The notes under the pieces were generated by a model that had not been told where the DNA came from, did no database searches, and saw only the letters and a list, made by a program, of their open reading frames with translations. The translations under genes were made by a program, and so were the position numbers. A DNA stretch of 64,000 nucleotides. Origin: Salinibacterium sp. ZJ450. Its GTDB lineage: Bacteria > Actinomycetota > Actinomycetes > Actinomycetales > Microbacteriaceae. This document shows positions 47,157 to 55,704 of this stretch, in pieces; position 1 is the stretch's first letter; every line of letters begins with the position of its first letter. The DNA lies in NCBI RefSeq assembly GCF_011751885.2, contig NZ_CP061771.1:2108001-2172000 (forward strand). The letters are read 5' to 3'.

Positions 47157-48371
47157 TCAGCGGCGCTGTCGCAGCCACCCGGTGTCGCGCTCGGTCACCC
47201 TGCCTTCCAACTCGAGGGTGGCGAGCAGCCCCTGCACCTGGGCGACCGACAGGCCACAGCGGGCCGCGATGTCGGCTGCCCGGCGAGCCGAGCGGCTGCT
47301 GAGCGCGTCGAGCACGCGCAGTTGTTCTGGGTTGTTGAGCGCCGCGCCAGACACCGGCGGCGGATCGTCGAAACCGGGGTGCAGTTGCGCCATCTCGTCC
47401 GGGTTGGTGACGCAGATCGCGTCGTACTCACGGATGAGCCGGTGACATCCGGCCGAGGCCGCACTGGTGACTGGCCCCGGCACCGCGCCGAGCGGGCGTC
47501 CCATCGCCGCCGCATGCCCTGCCGTGTTCAGCGAGCCGGATCGCCAGCCGGCCTCGAGCACCACGGTGGCCTGACTGGCCGCCGCTATTAATCTGTTGCG
47601 TTGCAAAAAACGCCACTTGGTGGGGGCCGTGCCGCAAGGCACCTCGGAGATCACCATGCCGACCTCGGTCATGCGGGCCAGCAACGCCTCGTGGCCGGTC
47701 GGGTAGAACCGGTCGAGCCCTCCGGCGAGGAACGCCACCGTGACACCGCGGCTCGCGAGCGCGGCCCGGTGCGCCATCCCGTCGATGCCATACGCGGCCC
47801 CGGACACGATGGCGAAGCCGCGGTCGACGAGTCCACTGGATGCCTCCAGGGTCACACTCTCGCCGTAACCGGTGGCGGCGCGGGCGCCGACCAACGCCAG
47901 CGACCGATCGAGCGCCGGCAACGCGTGCGGTTTGCCCTTGGTCCAGACGGCCAGTGGCGCGTGCGGCCCGAGATCGTCGAATCCGCGGGGCCAGCCGTCG
48001 TCGGTCGGCACGAGCAGCCGGATCCCGTGCAGCAACGCCTGCTGCAGCGACCGCAGCAATCCGGATGAGGACAGCCGTGGCCGCCAGCGGTCGAGCGCCG
48101 CGGTGACCGCGTCAGCGGTGGCCGTGATCCCGGACTCGGTCAGCATGGCGACCATCCGGTCGGCGGGCCACTGGTCGATCAGGGCAGCCAGGGCGACAGG
48201 GGCACCCTGGGCGGCGATCAACTCCCCCGCGTCCCGGTCTCCGGGCTCGGCGATGCCGGTCCACGCGGCGAGAGCCAGCCGCTCCACGAGTTCCTCCCGA
48301 TCCAGGTCGTCGCGGGTGAGGTCGCGCACCAGCGGTGCCACCGCTGCTTCTGTCAGCCCGAAGATGCTCAT
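47157..48371 (-). CDS. dprA: DNA processing protein A
   Basis: DprA loads RecA on incoming single-stranded DNA. The 404-residue protein carries the Rossmann-like DprA fold: ALVGARAATGYGESVTLEAS, IVSGAAYGIDGMAHRAAL, FLAGGLDRFYPTGHEAL and ATVVLEAGWRSGSLNTAGHA. N-terminal helical and C-terminal winged-helix regions (QVQGLLATLELEGRVTER) are present. Its ATG overlaps the comM stop by four bases, keeping the pair coupled. No other competence gene is in the window. Confidence 0.96.
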   Translation of the reverse strand: MSIFGLTEAAVAPLVRDLTRDDLDREELVERLALAAWTGIAEPGDRDAGELIAAQGAPVALAALIDQWPADRMVAMLTESGITATADAVTAALDRWRPRLSSSGLLRSLQQALLHGIRLLVPTDDGWPRGFDDLGPHAPLAVWTKGKPHALPALDRSLALVGARAATGYGESVTLEASSGLVDRGFAIVSGAAYGIDGMAHRAALASRGVTVAFLAGGLDRFYPTGHEALLARMTEVGMVISEVPCGTAPTKWRFLQRNRLIAAASQATVVLEAGWRSGSLNTAGHAAAMGRPLGAVPGPVTSAASAGCHRLIREYDAICVTNPDEMAQLHPGFDDPPPVSGAALNNPEQLRVLDALSSRSARRAADIAARCGLSVAQVQGLLATLELEGRVTERDTGWLRQRR

Positions 48372-49903
48372 GACGACGTGGCCTTTCGGAAGTAGAGCGC
48401 CTGGCCGAGGTGCTCAGCGCTGGGTCGCTCGGCCCCGGCGAGGTCGGCGATGGTCCAGGACAAGCGGAGTACTCGGTCATAGCCGCGCATGGTGACGCCG
48501 CCGCGCTCGAGCGCCCGGTCCAGTGGCGCGGTGACGGATGGGGCGAGCCGCTGGGCCGGATCCCGCAGGTACGTCCCCGGCACCTCCGAGTTCAGCGACC
48601 ATGGGGTGCGTTCCAGTCGCGCGGCAGCGGCATCCCGCGCGGCCGCGACCCGCGCCCGGGCGGCGCCGGTACTGAGGCGGGGCGACTCGTCGGCGATCCG
48701 CAGTTGCGCGGAGGTGATCCGATGCACCCGCAGCTGGATGTCGATGCGGTCGAGCAGCGGCCCGGACAGCCGCGCCAGATAGCGGCGGCGGGCGTACGGC
48801 GGGCAGGTGCAGTCGGAGTCGCGGGACCCGTATTGGCCGCAGGGGCACGGGTTCGCGGCGAGGATCAGGTGGAACCGGCCGGGAAAGTGGGCAATGGCGT
48901 TCGCCCGGTGGATGCTGATCACGCCAGACTCGAGCGGTTCCCGCAGGGCGTCGAGCGCGGTCATGGCGAATTCTGGCGCCTCATCCAGAAACAGCACGCC
49001 GTGGCTGGCGCGGGCTGCGGCTCCCGGGCGGATCTGACCGCTGCCTCCTCCGATCAACGCCGCGGGTGTGGCGGTGTGGTGGGGCGCTTCCCACGGCGGT
49101 CGTTTCGCCAGCTCGCGGCCGACCGGCAGGCCGGCGAGTGAGCGCACCGAGCTCACCTCGAGCGCCGCTTCCGGGCGCAGGTCGGGCAGCAGCCCCGGCA
49201 GCCGGGCGGCGAGCATGGTCTTGCCCGCGCCAGGCGGCCCGAGCAGTAGAACGTGGTGTCCGCCGGCCGCGGCGACCTGCATGGCTTCCACCGCTTCGGC
49301 GTTGCCGATGACGTCGGTGAGATCCAGTGTCTCGTCGTGCCGGTCGTCCATCGGCGCCTGCAGCAACGGCTCAACCGGCTCCGGGGGGTAGTCGCCGCCG
49401 TGCCAGATGGCGGCGTCGCGCAGGGACGCGACACCGATCACGCGGATGCCGGGAACCAACGCCGCCTCATCGGCGTTGCCGCTCGGCACCATCACGGTGT
49501 CGAACCCGGCCCGCGCCGCGGCGAGCACCGCGGGCAGGACGCCCGCGATCGGGCGCAACCGACCGTCCAGCCCGAGTTCGCCCAGGTGCAGCACCCGGTC
49601 GATCGAGGTGTCGCTGATCGCGCTGTCGGCTGCGAGGGCCGCCAGCGCGATGCCGAGGTCGAAGCCTGACCCGTGTTTCGGCAGCGACGCCGGTGACAGA
49701 TTAATGGTGAGCCGGTGGCTGGTGAAGCCGCAGCCCGAGTTCACGGCGGCGGACCGCACCCGATGCTGGGCCTGGCTGAGGGCGGCATCGGGCAGCCCGA
49801 TGATCACGAAGGCGGGCAGCTGCGCCGAGATGTCGGCCTCGATCTCGACGATGGCGCCGCGCAAACCAATCAGCGACACCGAGTGGGTGCGCCCGACCGG
49901 CAT
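48368..49903 (-). CDS. comM: YifB/ComM family Mg chelatase-like AAA ATPase
   Basis: ComM is a hexameric helicase that aids branch migration during integration of transforming DNA. The 511-residue protein has the N-terminal LonC-like part (VSLIGLRGAIVEIEADISA), Walker A in LLGPPGAGKTMLAARLPGL, Walker B and sensor in GVLFLDEAPEFAM, and a C-terminal lid with CPCGQYGSRDSDCTCPPYAR zinc-type Cys. It is between yraN (TGATG overlap at its start) and dprA (ATGA overlap), a typical three-gene group. Confidence 0.96.
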   Translation of the reverse strand: MPVGRTHSVSLIGLRGAIVEIEADISAQLPAFVIIGLPDAALSQAQHRVRSAAVNSGCGFTSHRLTINLSPASLPKHGSGFDLGIALAALAADSAISDTSIDRVLHLGELGLDGRLRPIAGVLPAVLAAARAGFDTVMVPSGNADEAALVPGIRVIGVASLRDAAIWHGGDYPPEPVEPLLQAPMDDRHDETLDLTDVIGNAEAVEAMQVAAAGGHHVLLLGPPGAGKTMLAARLPGLLPDLRPEAALEVSSVRSLAGLPVGRELAKRPPWEAPHHTATPAALIGGGSGQIRPGAAARASHGVLFLDEAPEFAMTALDALREPLESGVISIHRANAIAHFPGRFHLILAANPCPCGQYGSRDSDCTCPPYARRRYLARLSGPLLDRIDIQLRVHRITSAQLRIADESPRLSTGAARARVAAARDAAAARLERTPWSLNSEVPGTYLRDPAQRLAPSVTAPLDRALERGGVTMRGYDRVLRLSWTIADLAGAERPSAEHLGQALYFRKATSS

Positions 49904-50256
49904 CAGTGCACCCCCTTGAGGTGCTCGATGCTCGGAGCGGCATCCCGCGGCCAGATGATCGCGATCGCGTCGAGCCGGATGGCGGGGGCACCGGGGTGCA
50001 CCTCACACCAGAGCGCGGCGAGCCGACGCATCCTGCCCATCTTCGCCGCGGAGATCGCCTCGAACGGGTGCCCGTATGCCACGCTCCGTCGGGTCTTCAC
50101 CTCGACGAATGCCGTCTCGGCGCCATCGCAGACGATCAGGTCGATCTCGCCGTGCCGGCAGTGCCAGTTGCGGTCGAGCACGGTGTAGCCGGCGTCCTCC
50201 AGGAACTGGGCGGCCAGCTCCTCGCCGGCCTTGCCGAGCAGGTCTTTCTGCGCCAC
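49903..50256 (-). CDS. yraN: YraN family (UPF0102) putative nuclease
   Basis: A 117-residue protein with the PD-(D/E)xK-like core: GEELAAQFLEDAGYTVLDRN, HGEIDLIVCDGAETAFVEVKTR and a helix following. Glu, Asp and the E-V-K triad are in place, so it is likely an active endonuclease fold. The function is unsettled, but the family is linked to comM/dprA in most bacteria, as here. TGA shares one base with the comM start. Confidence 0.93.
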   Translation of the reverse strand: MAQKDLLGKAGEELAAQFLEDAGYTVLDRNWHCRHGEIDLIVCDGAETAFVEVKTRRSVAYGHPFEAISAAKMGRMRRLAALWCEVHPGAPAIRLDAIAIIWPRDAAPSIEHLKGVH

Positions 50257-50351
50257 GGGTCACCTCCGCCACGAGCATGCCGCGGTTGGCGGCCTGTTCG
50301 GGCGCGGTTCAGCTGCCCTGTGAAACGGCTGGCCTGGGGAGGAGCGGCCCG

Positions 50352-50675
50352 TTACTCGTCGAGCGCGAGTTCCTTCGGCAGCTCAAGCTCCTTGGCCGAC
50401 AGTTCTTCGACGTTGACATCCTTGAACGTGAGCACGCGCACCGACTTCACGAAGCGGTCGGAGCGGTACACGTCCCAGACCCAGACGTCGTGCATGGTGA
50501 GCTCGAAGTAGAAGTCGTTGGCGGTGTCCTGGCGCACCAGGGTCACGTCGTTGGCGAGGTAGAACCGTCGTTCGGTCTCGACGACGTACTTGAATTGCCC
50601 CACAACGTCGCGGTACTCGCGGTAGAGAGCCAGTTCGACCTCGCGGTCATAATCTTCGAAATCGTCGTCGTCCAT
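50352..50675 (-). CDS. DUF2469 family protein
   Basis: A 107-residue protein starting MDDDDFEDYDREVELALYRE, with the ETERRFYLANDVTLVR and MHDVWVWDVYRSDRFVKSV strands of DUF2469, a family limited to actinobacteria and nearly always found between rnhB and yraN. Function unknown. The fold is unclear from sequence. It lies 41 bases downstream of rnhB. Confidence 0.92.
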   Translation of the reverse strand: MDDDDFEDYDREVELALYREYRDVVGQFKYVVETERRFYLANDVTLVRQDTANDFYFELTMHDVWVWDVYRSDRFVKSVRVLTFKDVNVEELSAKELELPKELALDE

Positions 50676-50716
50676 GGTGCCTCAATCCTAAGCGCTGCGG
50701 ACACTGACGCGCGCCG

Positions 50717-51382
50717 TTACTCCAGCTCGAACAGGGCCAGGTCTGGGGTCTTCAGCCAGGTCTGACGGTGGTAGTCGGTGGAGCCGAACTCGGCGATGGC
50801 CGCCAGGTGCCCGGCGCTACCATAGCCCTTATTGCCTGCCCACTCGTACAGGGGCCGGTCTTCGTGGGCGGCGATCAGCAGCCGGTCGCGGTGTACCTTC
50901 GCGATGACGGATGCCGCGGCCACCGATCCGCAGTCACGGTCTGCCTTCACCTGGGTCTGCACCCGTACCCGCGTAGTCAGGGCCGGGTTCAACCAGTCGT
51001 GGCTGCCGTCCAGCAGCACCACGCTGCCACCCAGTTCGACGCCCGCCTCGACGAGCGCCTGCAGCGCCCGCCGGCCGGCGAGGCCCAGTGCCCGGGTGAT
51101 GCCGATCTCGTCGATCTCCTGCGGGGTCGCGAGCCCCACCGCAGAGAAGAGCGACCAGCTGCGCGCCGCGGGCTCGAGCGTGTCGCGCTTCTTCTCGCTG
51201 ACCAGTTTGGAATCACGCAGACCGGTGGGGATGGTGCGAACCGTGGAGTCGATCACCGACAGGCCCACCGCGACCGGGCCGGCGATGGCTCCGCGGCCGA
51301 CCTCGTCGCAGCCGATCACGTACTCGGCGCCCTTCTTGAAGAACGCCCGCTCCCGGTCGAGGGTCGGATCAAGCACAGTCAT
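50717..51382 (-). CDS. rnhB: Ribonuclease HII
   Basis: RNase HII cuts RNA in RNA-DNA hybrids and at single ribonucleotides in DNA. The 221-residue protein has the catalytic start VIGCDEVGRGAIAGPVAVG, a central Asp in VVLLDGSHDWLN, and KADRDCGSVAAASVIAKVHRD with the last acidic/His region. It lies nine bases after lepB on the same strand. Confidence 0.97.
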   Translation of the reverse strand: MTVLDPTLDRERAFFKKGAEYVIGCDEVGRGAIAGPVAVGLSVIDSTVRTIPTGLRDSKLVSEKKRDTLEPAARSWSLFSAVGLATPQEIDEIGITRALGLAGRRALQALVEAGVELGGSVVLLDGSHDWLNPALTTRVRVQTQVKADRDCGSVAAASVIAKVHRDRLLIAAHEDRPLYEWAGNKGYGSAGHLAAIAEFGSTDYHRQTWLKTPDLALFELE

Positions 51383-51391
51383 GATGCCCGC

Positions 51392-52135
51392 TCACTCAGT
51401 GGTCTGCTCCACGCCCCGGAAGGAGAATTCGTAGTTGTCGAGCCATGTCCAGCGGTCGATCGGCCAGGTGATCAGGATGGCGCGGCCGACGACGTTCTCG
51501 TACGGCACGAAGCCGTTGCCCGGCTTGTTGGTGTTGTAGCGGGAGTCCGCCGAGGCGTACCGGTTATCGCCGAGCACCCACAACGAGTCTTCCGGCACGG
51601 TGATCTCGAAGTCATCGGCCGACACGCGCGTAACCCCGGGCGGCAGCAGCACGTACGGCTCGTCGATCGGGGTGCCGTTGATGGTCAACTGACCGAACTC
51701 GTTGCAGCAGGCGACGACATCCCCTGGCAGTCCGATCACGCGCTTGATGAGGTGGTCGTTGCTGTCTGGTGCCGACAGCCCCACGATCGAGAAGAACCAG
51801 TCGAACGCCGCAACGACGGGGTTCTGCGGTTCCGGCGCCCGCGGGGTGAGCCACTGGCCCGGGTCTTTGAAGACGACCACGTCGCCGCGCTCGATCGGCA
51901 TCAGGTCGGGGGTGAGCTGGTTCACGATGATGCGGTCGTTCTTGTGCAGCGTGTCCATCATCGACTCTGACGGGATGTAGAACGACCGGATCAGGAAGGT
52001 CTTGATCAGGAAGGAGATGAGGATCGCGGCGAGGAAGATGATGAGAACGTCACGAAGAAAGATCGTGACGCTCTTGCCGCGGCCGCGCTTTTCCAACGCG
52101 ACGGATTCGACGCGTGTCGGTTGTGTGTCATCCAA
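51392..52135 (-). CDS. lepB: Signal peptidase I (LepB, Ser-Lys type)
   Basis: LepB cleaves ordinary Sec and Tat signal peptides. The 247-residue protein has one N-terminal helix (LIIFLAAILISFLIKTFLI), catalytic Ser in YIPSESMMDTLHKND and Lys in NDHLIKRVIGLPGDVV, plus the GDNRYASADSRYN box. The start is placed at TTG 52135, after AGGGG-TTTAA, because no in-frame ATG precedes the transmembrane helix; a second TTG (LEKRGRGK) is the alternative. The ribosome site abuts the rplS terminator stem. This is the Lys-type enzyme, unlike SipW at 22845. Confidence 0.94.
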   Translation of the reverse strand: MDDTQPTRVESVALEKRGRGKSVTIFLRDVLIIFLAAILISFLIKTFLIRSFYIPSESMMDTLHKNDRIIVNQLTPDLMPIERGDVVVFKDPGQWLTPRAPEPQNPVVAAFDWFFSIVGLSAPDSNDHLIKRVIGLPGDVVACCNEFGQLTINGTPIDEPYVLLPPGVTRVSADDFEITVPEDSLWVLGDNRYASADSRYNTNKPGNGFVPYENVVGRAILITWPIDRWTWLDNYEFSFRGVEQTTE

Positions 52136-52144
52136 ATTAAACCC

Positions 52145-52183
52145 CTGAGCTCCCCTGCCCAGTGTAGGCGGAGGGGAGCTCAG
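52145..52183 (-). terminator. Intrinsic terminator between rplS and lepB
   Basis: Exact 12-bp stem: CTGAGCTCCCCT (52145-52156) and its reverse complement (52172-52183), 15-base loop. On the minus strand it comes 19 bases after the rplS stop and is followed by GGGTTTAATTT, a modest U-run. The lepB ribosome site and TTG start lie inside that tail. Confidence 0.75.
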
Positions 52184-52202
52184 AGTATGACGGGAAGCGG
52201 GC

Positions 52203-52550
52203 TTAGTTGAAGCGCTTCTCCTTGATCTTGGCCTTCTTGCCACGCAGGTCGCGCAGGTAGTACAGCTTCGCGCGGCGCACGTCACCGCGGGTGACAACCT
52301 CGATGTGGTCGATGACCGGGGAGTGCACCGGGAAGGTACGCTCAACGCCGACCTGGAAGCTGACCTTACGAACGGTGAAGGTCTCGCGCACGCCCTCGCC
52401 GGAACGGCCGATGACGACGCCCTGGAACACCTGAATACGCGAACGCGCACCTTCGATGATGTTGACGTGCACCTTCACGGTGTCGCCGGCGCGGAAGTCG
52501 GGAATGTCCGACTTGAGGGATGCAGCGTCGACGGAGTCGAGGATGTGCAT
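52203..52550 (-). CDS. rplS: 50S ribosomal protein L19
   Basis: A 115-residue-type L19 (114 codons plus stop here counting from the ATG at 52550). It has the signature [39 protein letters not shown] and the basic end [20 protein letters not shown] precedes the ATG. The upstream in-frame peptide is not L19. It is followed by the terminator at 52145-52183 and lies opposite the TetR gene; -10 candidate CATAAT is at about 52674-52679 on the minus strand. Confidence 0.97.
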   Translation of the reverse strand: MHILDSVDAASLKSDIPDFRAGDTVKVHVNIIEGARSRIQVFQGVVIGRSGEGVRETFTVRKVSFQVGVERTFPVHSPVIDHIEVVTRGDVRRAKLYYLRDLRGKKAKIKEKRFN

Positions 52551-52812
52551 GATAGTTCGCTCTCTGCAACCGCCACAGGTCGACCGCGGTCTAGGTGTTG
52601 TGATGTCGTATGGGATGCGCCTCGCTGAATGCTGGTTCCCCTGTGGCAGAGCCGCGCGGAGGCACAAACAACAATTATGTCACAGCACCGCACCTGCTGG
52701 CCACTTCGGGGTCGCCGCCCCTCGCGACGCGCGGACGGAGTGTTCGGGGAGAGATCGCAGCCAGTGATGAGAGTATTCCTTCTGCAACAAAAAATTGGAG
52801 ACCCCCCTATCC
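52551..52812. other. Divergent intergenic region between rplS and TetR
   Basis: 262 bases with no gene of its own. The minus-strand CATAAT near 52674-52679 is a fair -10 for rplS, which would give a leader of about 120 bases. No riboswitch fold was recognised. The TetR operator may also be here, but no clear palindrome was found. Confidence 0.35.
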
Positions 52813-53439
52813 ATGAGTGAAACAACCGACCTTCTCAAGAAGATCATTCGCACCGAACCGATCCAGCAACGCAGCTCCGCCCGCATCACCTTGCTCCTCG
52901 ACGCGGCGGCGGAGATCATTTCCGAGCACGGCATTGAAGGATTGACCACCAGCGACGTCGCAACGAAGTCGAAATCGTCTGTCGGTGTCGTGTACCGCTA
53001 CTTCCCCAACATCCGGTCCCTGCTGCAGGCGCTTGCTGCGCGCAACATGGAGCGGTTCATGGAGCGCCTCGAAGTCGCCATCCCGCCTGAACCCGCCCGA
53101 TGGGCGAACGGCCTGGATTCGGCGATCGACTGCTATGTCGACATGATGCGCACCGAGCCGGGCTTCCGCGCCATCCGTTTCGGCGACATCATCGATGACC
53201 GCCTGCTTGAGCCCGACGTCAACAGCGGCGGCATGCTGGCGCAGCTGTTCATGAGCCTGCTGATCGACCACTACGGGTTCACCAAGTCCGAAGACCTGAT
53301 GTTCCGACTGGAGGTCTCCGTCGAGGTGTCCGACGCGCTGCTGAAGCGCGCCTTCCAGCATGATCCGGCCGGCGATGAACGCTTCATCGAACGCAGCCGC
53401 GACCTCGTGCGGGCAGAGCTGGGGTTGGTGTCGGCGTGA
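52813..53439 (+). CDS. TetR family transcriptional regulator
   Basis: A 208-residue regulator. The N-terminal helix-turn-helix reads ITLLLDAAAEIISEHGIEG, then LTTSDVATKSKSSVGVVYRY and FPNIRSLLQALA, the standard TetR DNA-binding domain. The ligand domain is helical and contains acidic stretches (FGDIIDDRLLEPDVNSGG). Start at ATG 52813 fits the domain; an in-frame TTG at 52795 is less likely. Its stop overlaps the map start (GTGA), so the two are co-expressed. It sits inside the conserved ribosomal block, divergent from rplS. Confidence 0.9.
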   Translation: MSETTDLLKKIIRTEPIQQRSSARITLLLDAAAEIISEHGIEGLTTSDVATKSKSSVGVVYRYFPNIRSLLQALAARNMERFMERLEVAIPPEPARWANGLDSAIDCYVDMMRTEPGFRAIRFGDIIDDRLLEPDVNSGGMLAQLFMSLLIDHYGFTKSEDLMFRLEVSVEVSDALLKRAFQHDPAGDERFIERSRDLVRAELGLVSA

Positions 53440-54203
53440 TCGAGCTGCGCACACCCGCCGAGATCGAGGAGATGAAGGCGGCCGGCCAGTTCGTGGCGAG
53501 CGTGCTCACGGCCACCGCCGCGGCATCCGGTGTCGGCGTCAATCTGCTTGATCTCGACCGGCTCGCGCACGATATGATCCGCCGGGCCGGTGCCGAGAGC
53601 TGCTACCTCGATTACCACCCGTCGTTCGGCGGATCGCCGTTCGGCAAGGTGATCTGCACGTCGGTGAACGATGCCGCCCTGCACGGTGTGCCGCACAGCT
53701 ACAAGCTGAAGGACGGAGACGTGCTGAGCCTCGACTTCGCCGCATCCGTCGATGGCTGGGTGTGCGATTCCGCGATCACCGTGATCGTCGGCACCCCCCG
53801 CGACGAGGATGCCCGACTGGTCAGCGTCGTCGAACGTGCCCTGCAGGCGGGCATCGCCGCCGCGCAGCCAGGCGGCCGGATGGGCGACGTCTCCGCGGCC
53901 ATCGGCGCCGTCTGCGAGGCGGAAGGGTTCGGCGTGAACACCGACTTCGGCGGGCACGGCGTCGGCCGCACCATGCACGGCGACCCGCACGTTCCCAACA
54001 ACGGCCGCCCGGCGCGCGGCATGCCGCTGAAACCCGGCCTGGTGTTCGCGATCGAACCGTGGCTGATGCTCGGCACGGACAAGATCTACACCGATCAGAA
54101 CGACGGCTGGACCCTGCGCAGCGCCGACGGCTCCCGCGCCGCCCACGTGGAGCACACGATCGCCATCACCGAGGCTGGGCCGGTCGTGCTCACCGCGCGC
54201 TAA
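53436..54203 (+). CDS. map: Methionine aminopeptidase (type I)
   Basis: Removes the initiator Met from nascent proteins. The 255-residue protein starts MIELRTPAEIEEMKAAGQFV and has the pita-bread metal site: Asp in LDFAASVDGWVCDSAITV, the next Asp nearby, His in GGHGVGRTMHGDPHVPN, Glu in FAIEPWLMLG and Glu in AAHVEHTIAIT. All five ligands are intact. The GTG start overlaps the TetR stop by four bases. It has no SH3-like N-terminal extension. Its place here, away from the secY-adk-map order, suggests a second copy. Confidence 0.95.
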   Translation: MIELRTPAEIEEMKAAGQFVASVLTATAAASGVGVNLLDLDRLAHDMIRRAGAESCYLDYHPSFGGSPFGKVICTSVNDAALHGVPHSYKLKDGDVLSLDFAASVDGWVCDSAITVIVGTPRDEDARLVSVVERALQAGIAAAQPGGRMGDVSAAIGAVCEAEGFGVNTDFGGHGVGRTMHGDPHVPNNGRPARGMPLKPGLVFAIEPWLMLGTDKIYTDQNDGWTLRSADGSRAAHVEHTIAITEAGPVVLTAR

Positions 54204-54230
54204 GCCCTGCCGGGCCGAGCCTGAGCACCT

Positions 54231-54298
54231 CGAGCGCCGCAGTTTCCCGCGAACGCCACCGTTCTCACCACGGCGCTCGTGTGAAACTGCGGCGCTCG
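54231..54298. repeat. Perfect 16-bp inverted repeat after map
   Basis: CGAGCGCCGCAGTTTC (54231-54246) is repeated as its exact reverse complement at 54283-54298, with a 36-base spacer that includes another GGCGCTCG. It lies between the convergent map and 54313-54819 genes and has no T-run, so it may be a REP-like element or a two-way terminator. Confidence 0.8.
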
Positions 54299-54312
54299 CG
54301 CGTTAAGGCGCG

Positions 54313-54819
54313 TTAGGAGCCGTGCGGCGGATCGATGCGGATGACCGGGCCGTCACCGAGGCGTGGATCGTAGCCGGCACCAGCGCGCGGGTCGGATGCC
54401 ACGGGCACTGTCTGCTCGAAACTGGCGAGCACCACCGACATCCGGTTGCGGGTCTCAGCGATCAGCTGGTAGATGGCGTTCCAGAACGCGACGATGCCGA
54501 CGACGATGCCGACCAGCGCCAGCGTGGCGGAAACCTGCGGGTCGCCGGCGAGGCTGTGGGCCACGATCAGCGCCCACCACAGGCTGACGATGGCGGCGTC
54601 AAGGGTCGACACGGCGCGGGCATCGCGCGCGCTGCGTCGCGCTCGGGTGAGGCCGGCGACGGCCGCCAGCGCAATGGCGAGGATCGGCGCGATGAAGAGG
54701 TACGCCACGAAGTCCCAGCCAGTGTCCGCGCCGAAGATCCCGCGAGAAACCAGCAGCCAGGCGGGCAGCACGAGGGCAGCCCAGAACTGGGCACGGAAGA
54801 TTGCTGTGCGATACCACAT
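54313..54819 (-). CDS. Four-helix membrane protein of unknown function
   Basis: A 168-residue protein with about four membrane helices (for example FWAALVLPAWLLVSRGIFG, FIAPILAIALAAVAGLTRA, SLWWALIVAHSLAG, TLALVGIVVGIVAFWNAIY), and a soluble end with VPVASDPRAGAGYDPRLGDG. Its Trp-Asn-Ala-Ile-Tyr and loop Arg pairs are the only notable motifs. I do not recognise the family. The ATG at 54819 comes after TACTGT by six bases (leaderless-like). It separates map from trmD. Confidence 0.7.
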   Translation of the reverse strand: MWYRTAIFRAQFWAALVLPAWLLVSRGIFGADTGWDFVAYLFIAPILAIALAAVAGLTRARRSARDARAVSTLDAAIVSLWWALIVAHSLAGDPQVSATLALVGIVVGIVAFWNAIYQLIAETRNRMSVVLASFEQTVPVASDPRAGAGYDPRLGDGPVIRIDPPHGS

Positions 54820-54904
54820 GGGGCAACAGTACCGGTCGGGCCTTGGTGAAAGCCGGGGATTCCGCGGAGGGCGCACGGCCGAAGCGGCGCCCGGCGGTCA
54901 GCCG

Positions 54905-54938
54905 AGGCTGGTGCTCAGCCCAGGCTGGTGCTCAGCCC
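54905..54938 (-). repeat. 17-bp tandem duplication spanning the trmD stop
   Basis: AGGCTGGTGCTCAGCCC occurs twice in a row (54905-54921, 54922-54938); the second contains the trmD stop codon at 54932-54934. Read on the minus strand each copy can form a short GGCTG/CAGCC hairpin. It looks like a recent slippage duplication just past the gene end. Confidence 0.7.
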
Positions 54939-55642
54939 AGATCGAGGTCGAAGTCGAGCAGGTCTGGCCGCACCCGTCTGGTGCGCTCGACCTGCTGCTC
55001 CCGGCGCCAGGCGGCGATGGCGGCGTGGTTACCGCTCAGCAGCACAGGCGGCACGTCGTGCCCCCGCCAGCTGGACGGTTTGGTGTAGCTGGGGTACTCG
55101 AGCAGGCCGTCCTCATGGCTCTCCTCGGTCAGGCTCTCCGGGTTGCCGATGACCCCGGGGATGAGACGGCCGATCGCCTCGATCATCGCCATCACGGCGA
55201 CCTCTCCCCCGTTCAGCACGTAGTCGCCGAGGCTCACCAACCGCACTGTGGCGCGCGACGCGGTGTCGTCGAAGACGCGCTGGTCGATGCCCTCGTACCG
55301 GCCGCAGCCGAACACCAGGTGCTGTTCGGTCGACAACTCGCGGGCCATCGCCTGGGTGAACACCTCACCGGCGGGCGAGGGGAAAATCACCACGGGTTCG
55401 ACACCGGATGCTGCGGACCCGAGCACCTCGTCGAGGGCAGCACCCCACGGCTCCGGTTTCATCACCATGCCGGCGCCCCCGCCGTATGGCGTGTCATCGA
55501 CGGTGCGGTGCCGGTCGTGCGTATGGTCGCGCAGGTTGTGCAGTTCGAGCTCGATCAGGCCGGTCTGCCTGGCCTTGCCGAGCAGGGAGATGTCGAGTAC
55601 CTCGAAGAACTCGGGAAAGATCGTGACGATGTCAATGCGCAC
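54932..55642 (-). CDS. trmD: tRNA (guanine-N1-)-methyltransferase
   Basis: TrmD makes m1G37 in tRNA, needed for frame maintenance. The 236-residue SPOUT protein has [20 protein letters not shown], the knot motifs [15 protein letters not shown] and [20 protein letters not shown]. Start is GTG at 55642. It follows rimM at 62 bases on the same strand. The ordinary rplS follows only after an insertion of three genes. Confidence 0.97.
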   Translation of the reverse strand: MRIDIVTIFPEFFEVLDISLLGKARQTGLIELELHNLRDHTHDRHRTVDDTPYGGGAGMVMKPEPWGAALDEVLGSAASGVEPVVIFPSPAGEVFTQAMARELSTEQHLVFGCGRYEGIDQRVFDDTASRATVRLVSLGDYVLNGGEVAVMAMIEAIGRLIPGVIGNPESLTEESHEDGLLEYPSYTKPSSWRGHDVPPVLLSGNHAAIAAWRREQQVERTRRVRPDLLDFDLDLG

Positions 55643-55704
55643 GCTACGACGATAGTCGTCGTGCGGCGGGCTGCTCGCCCGGTCACCGCCGCGAGGCTCG
55701 GGGG

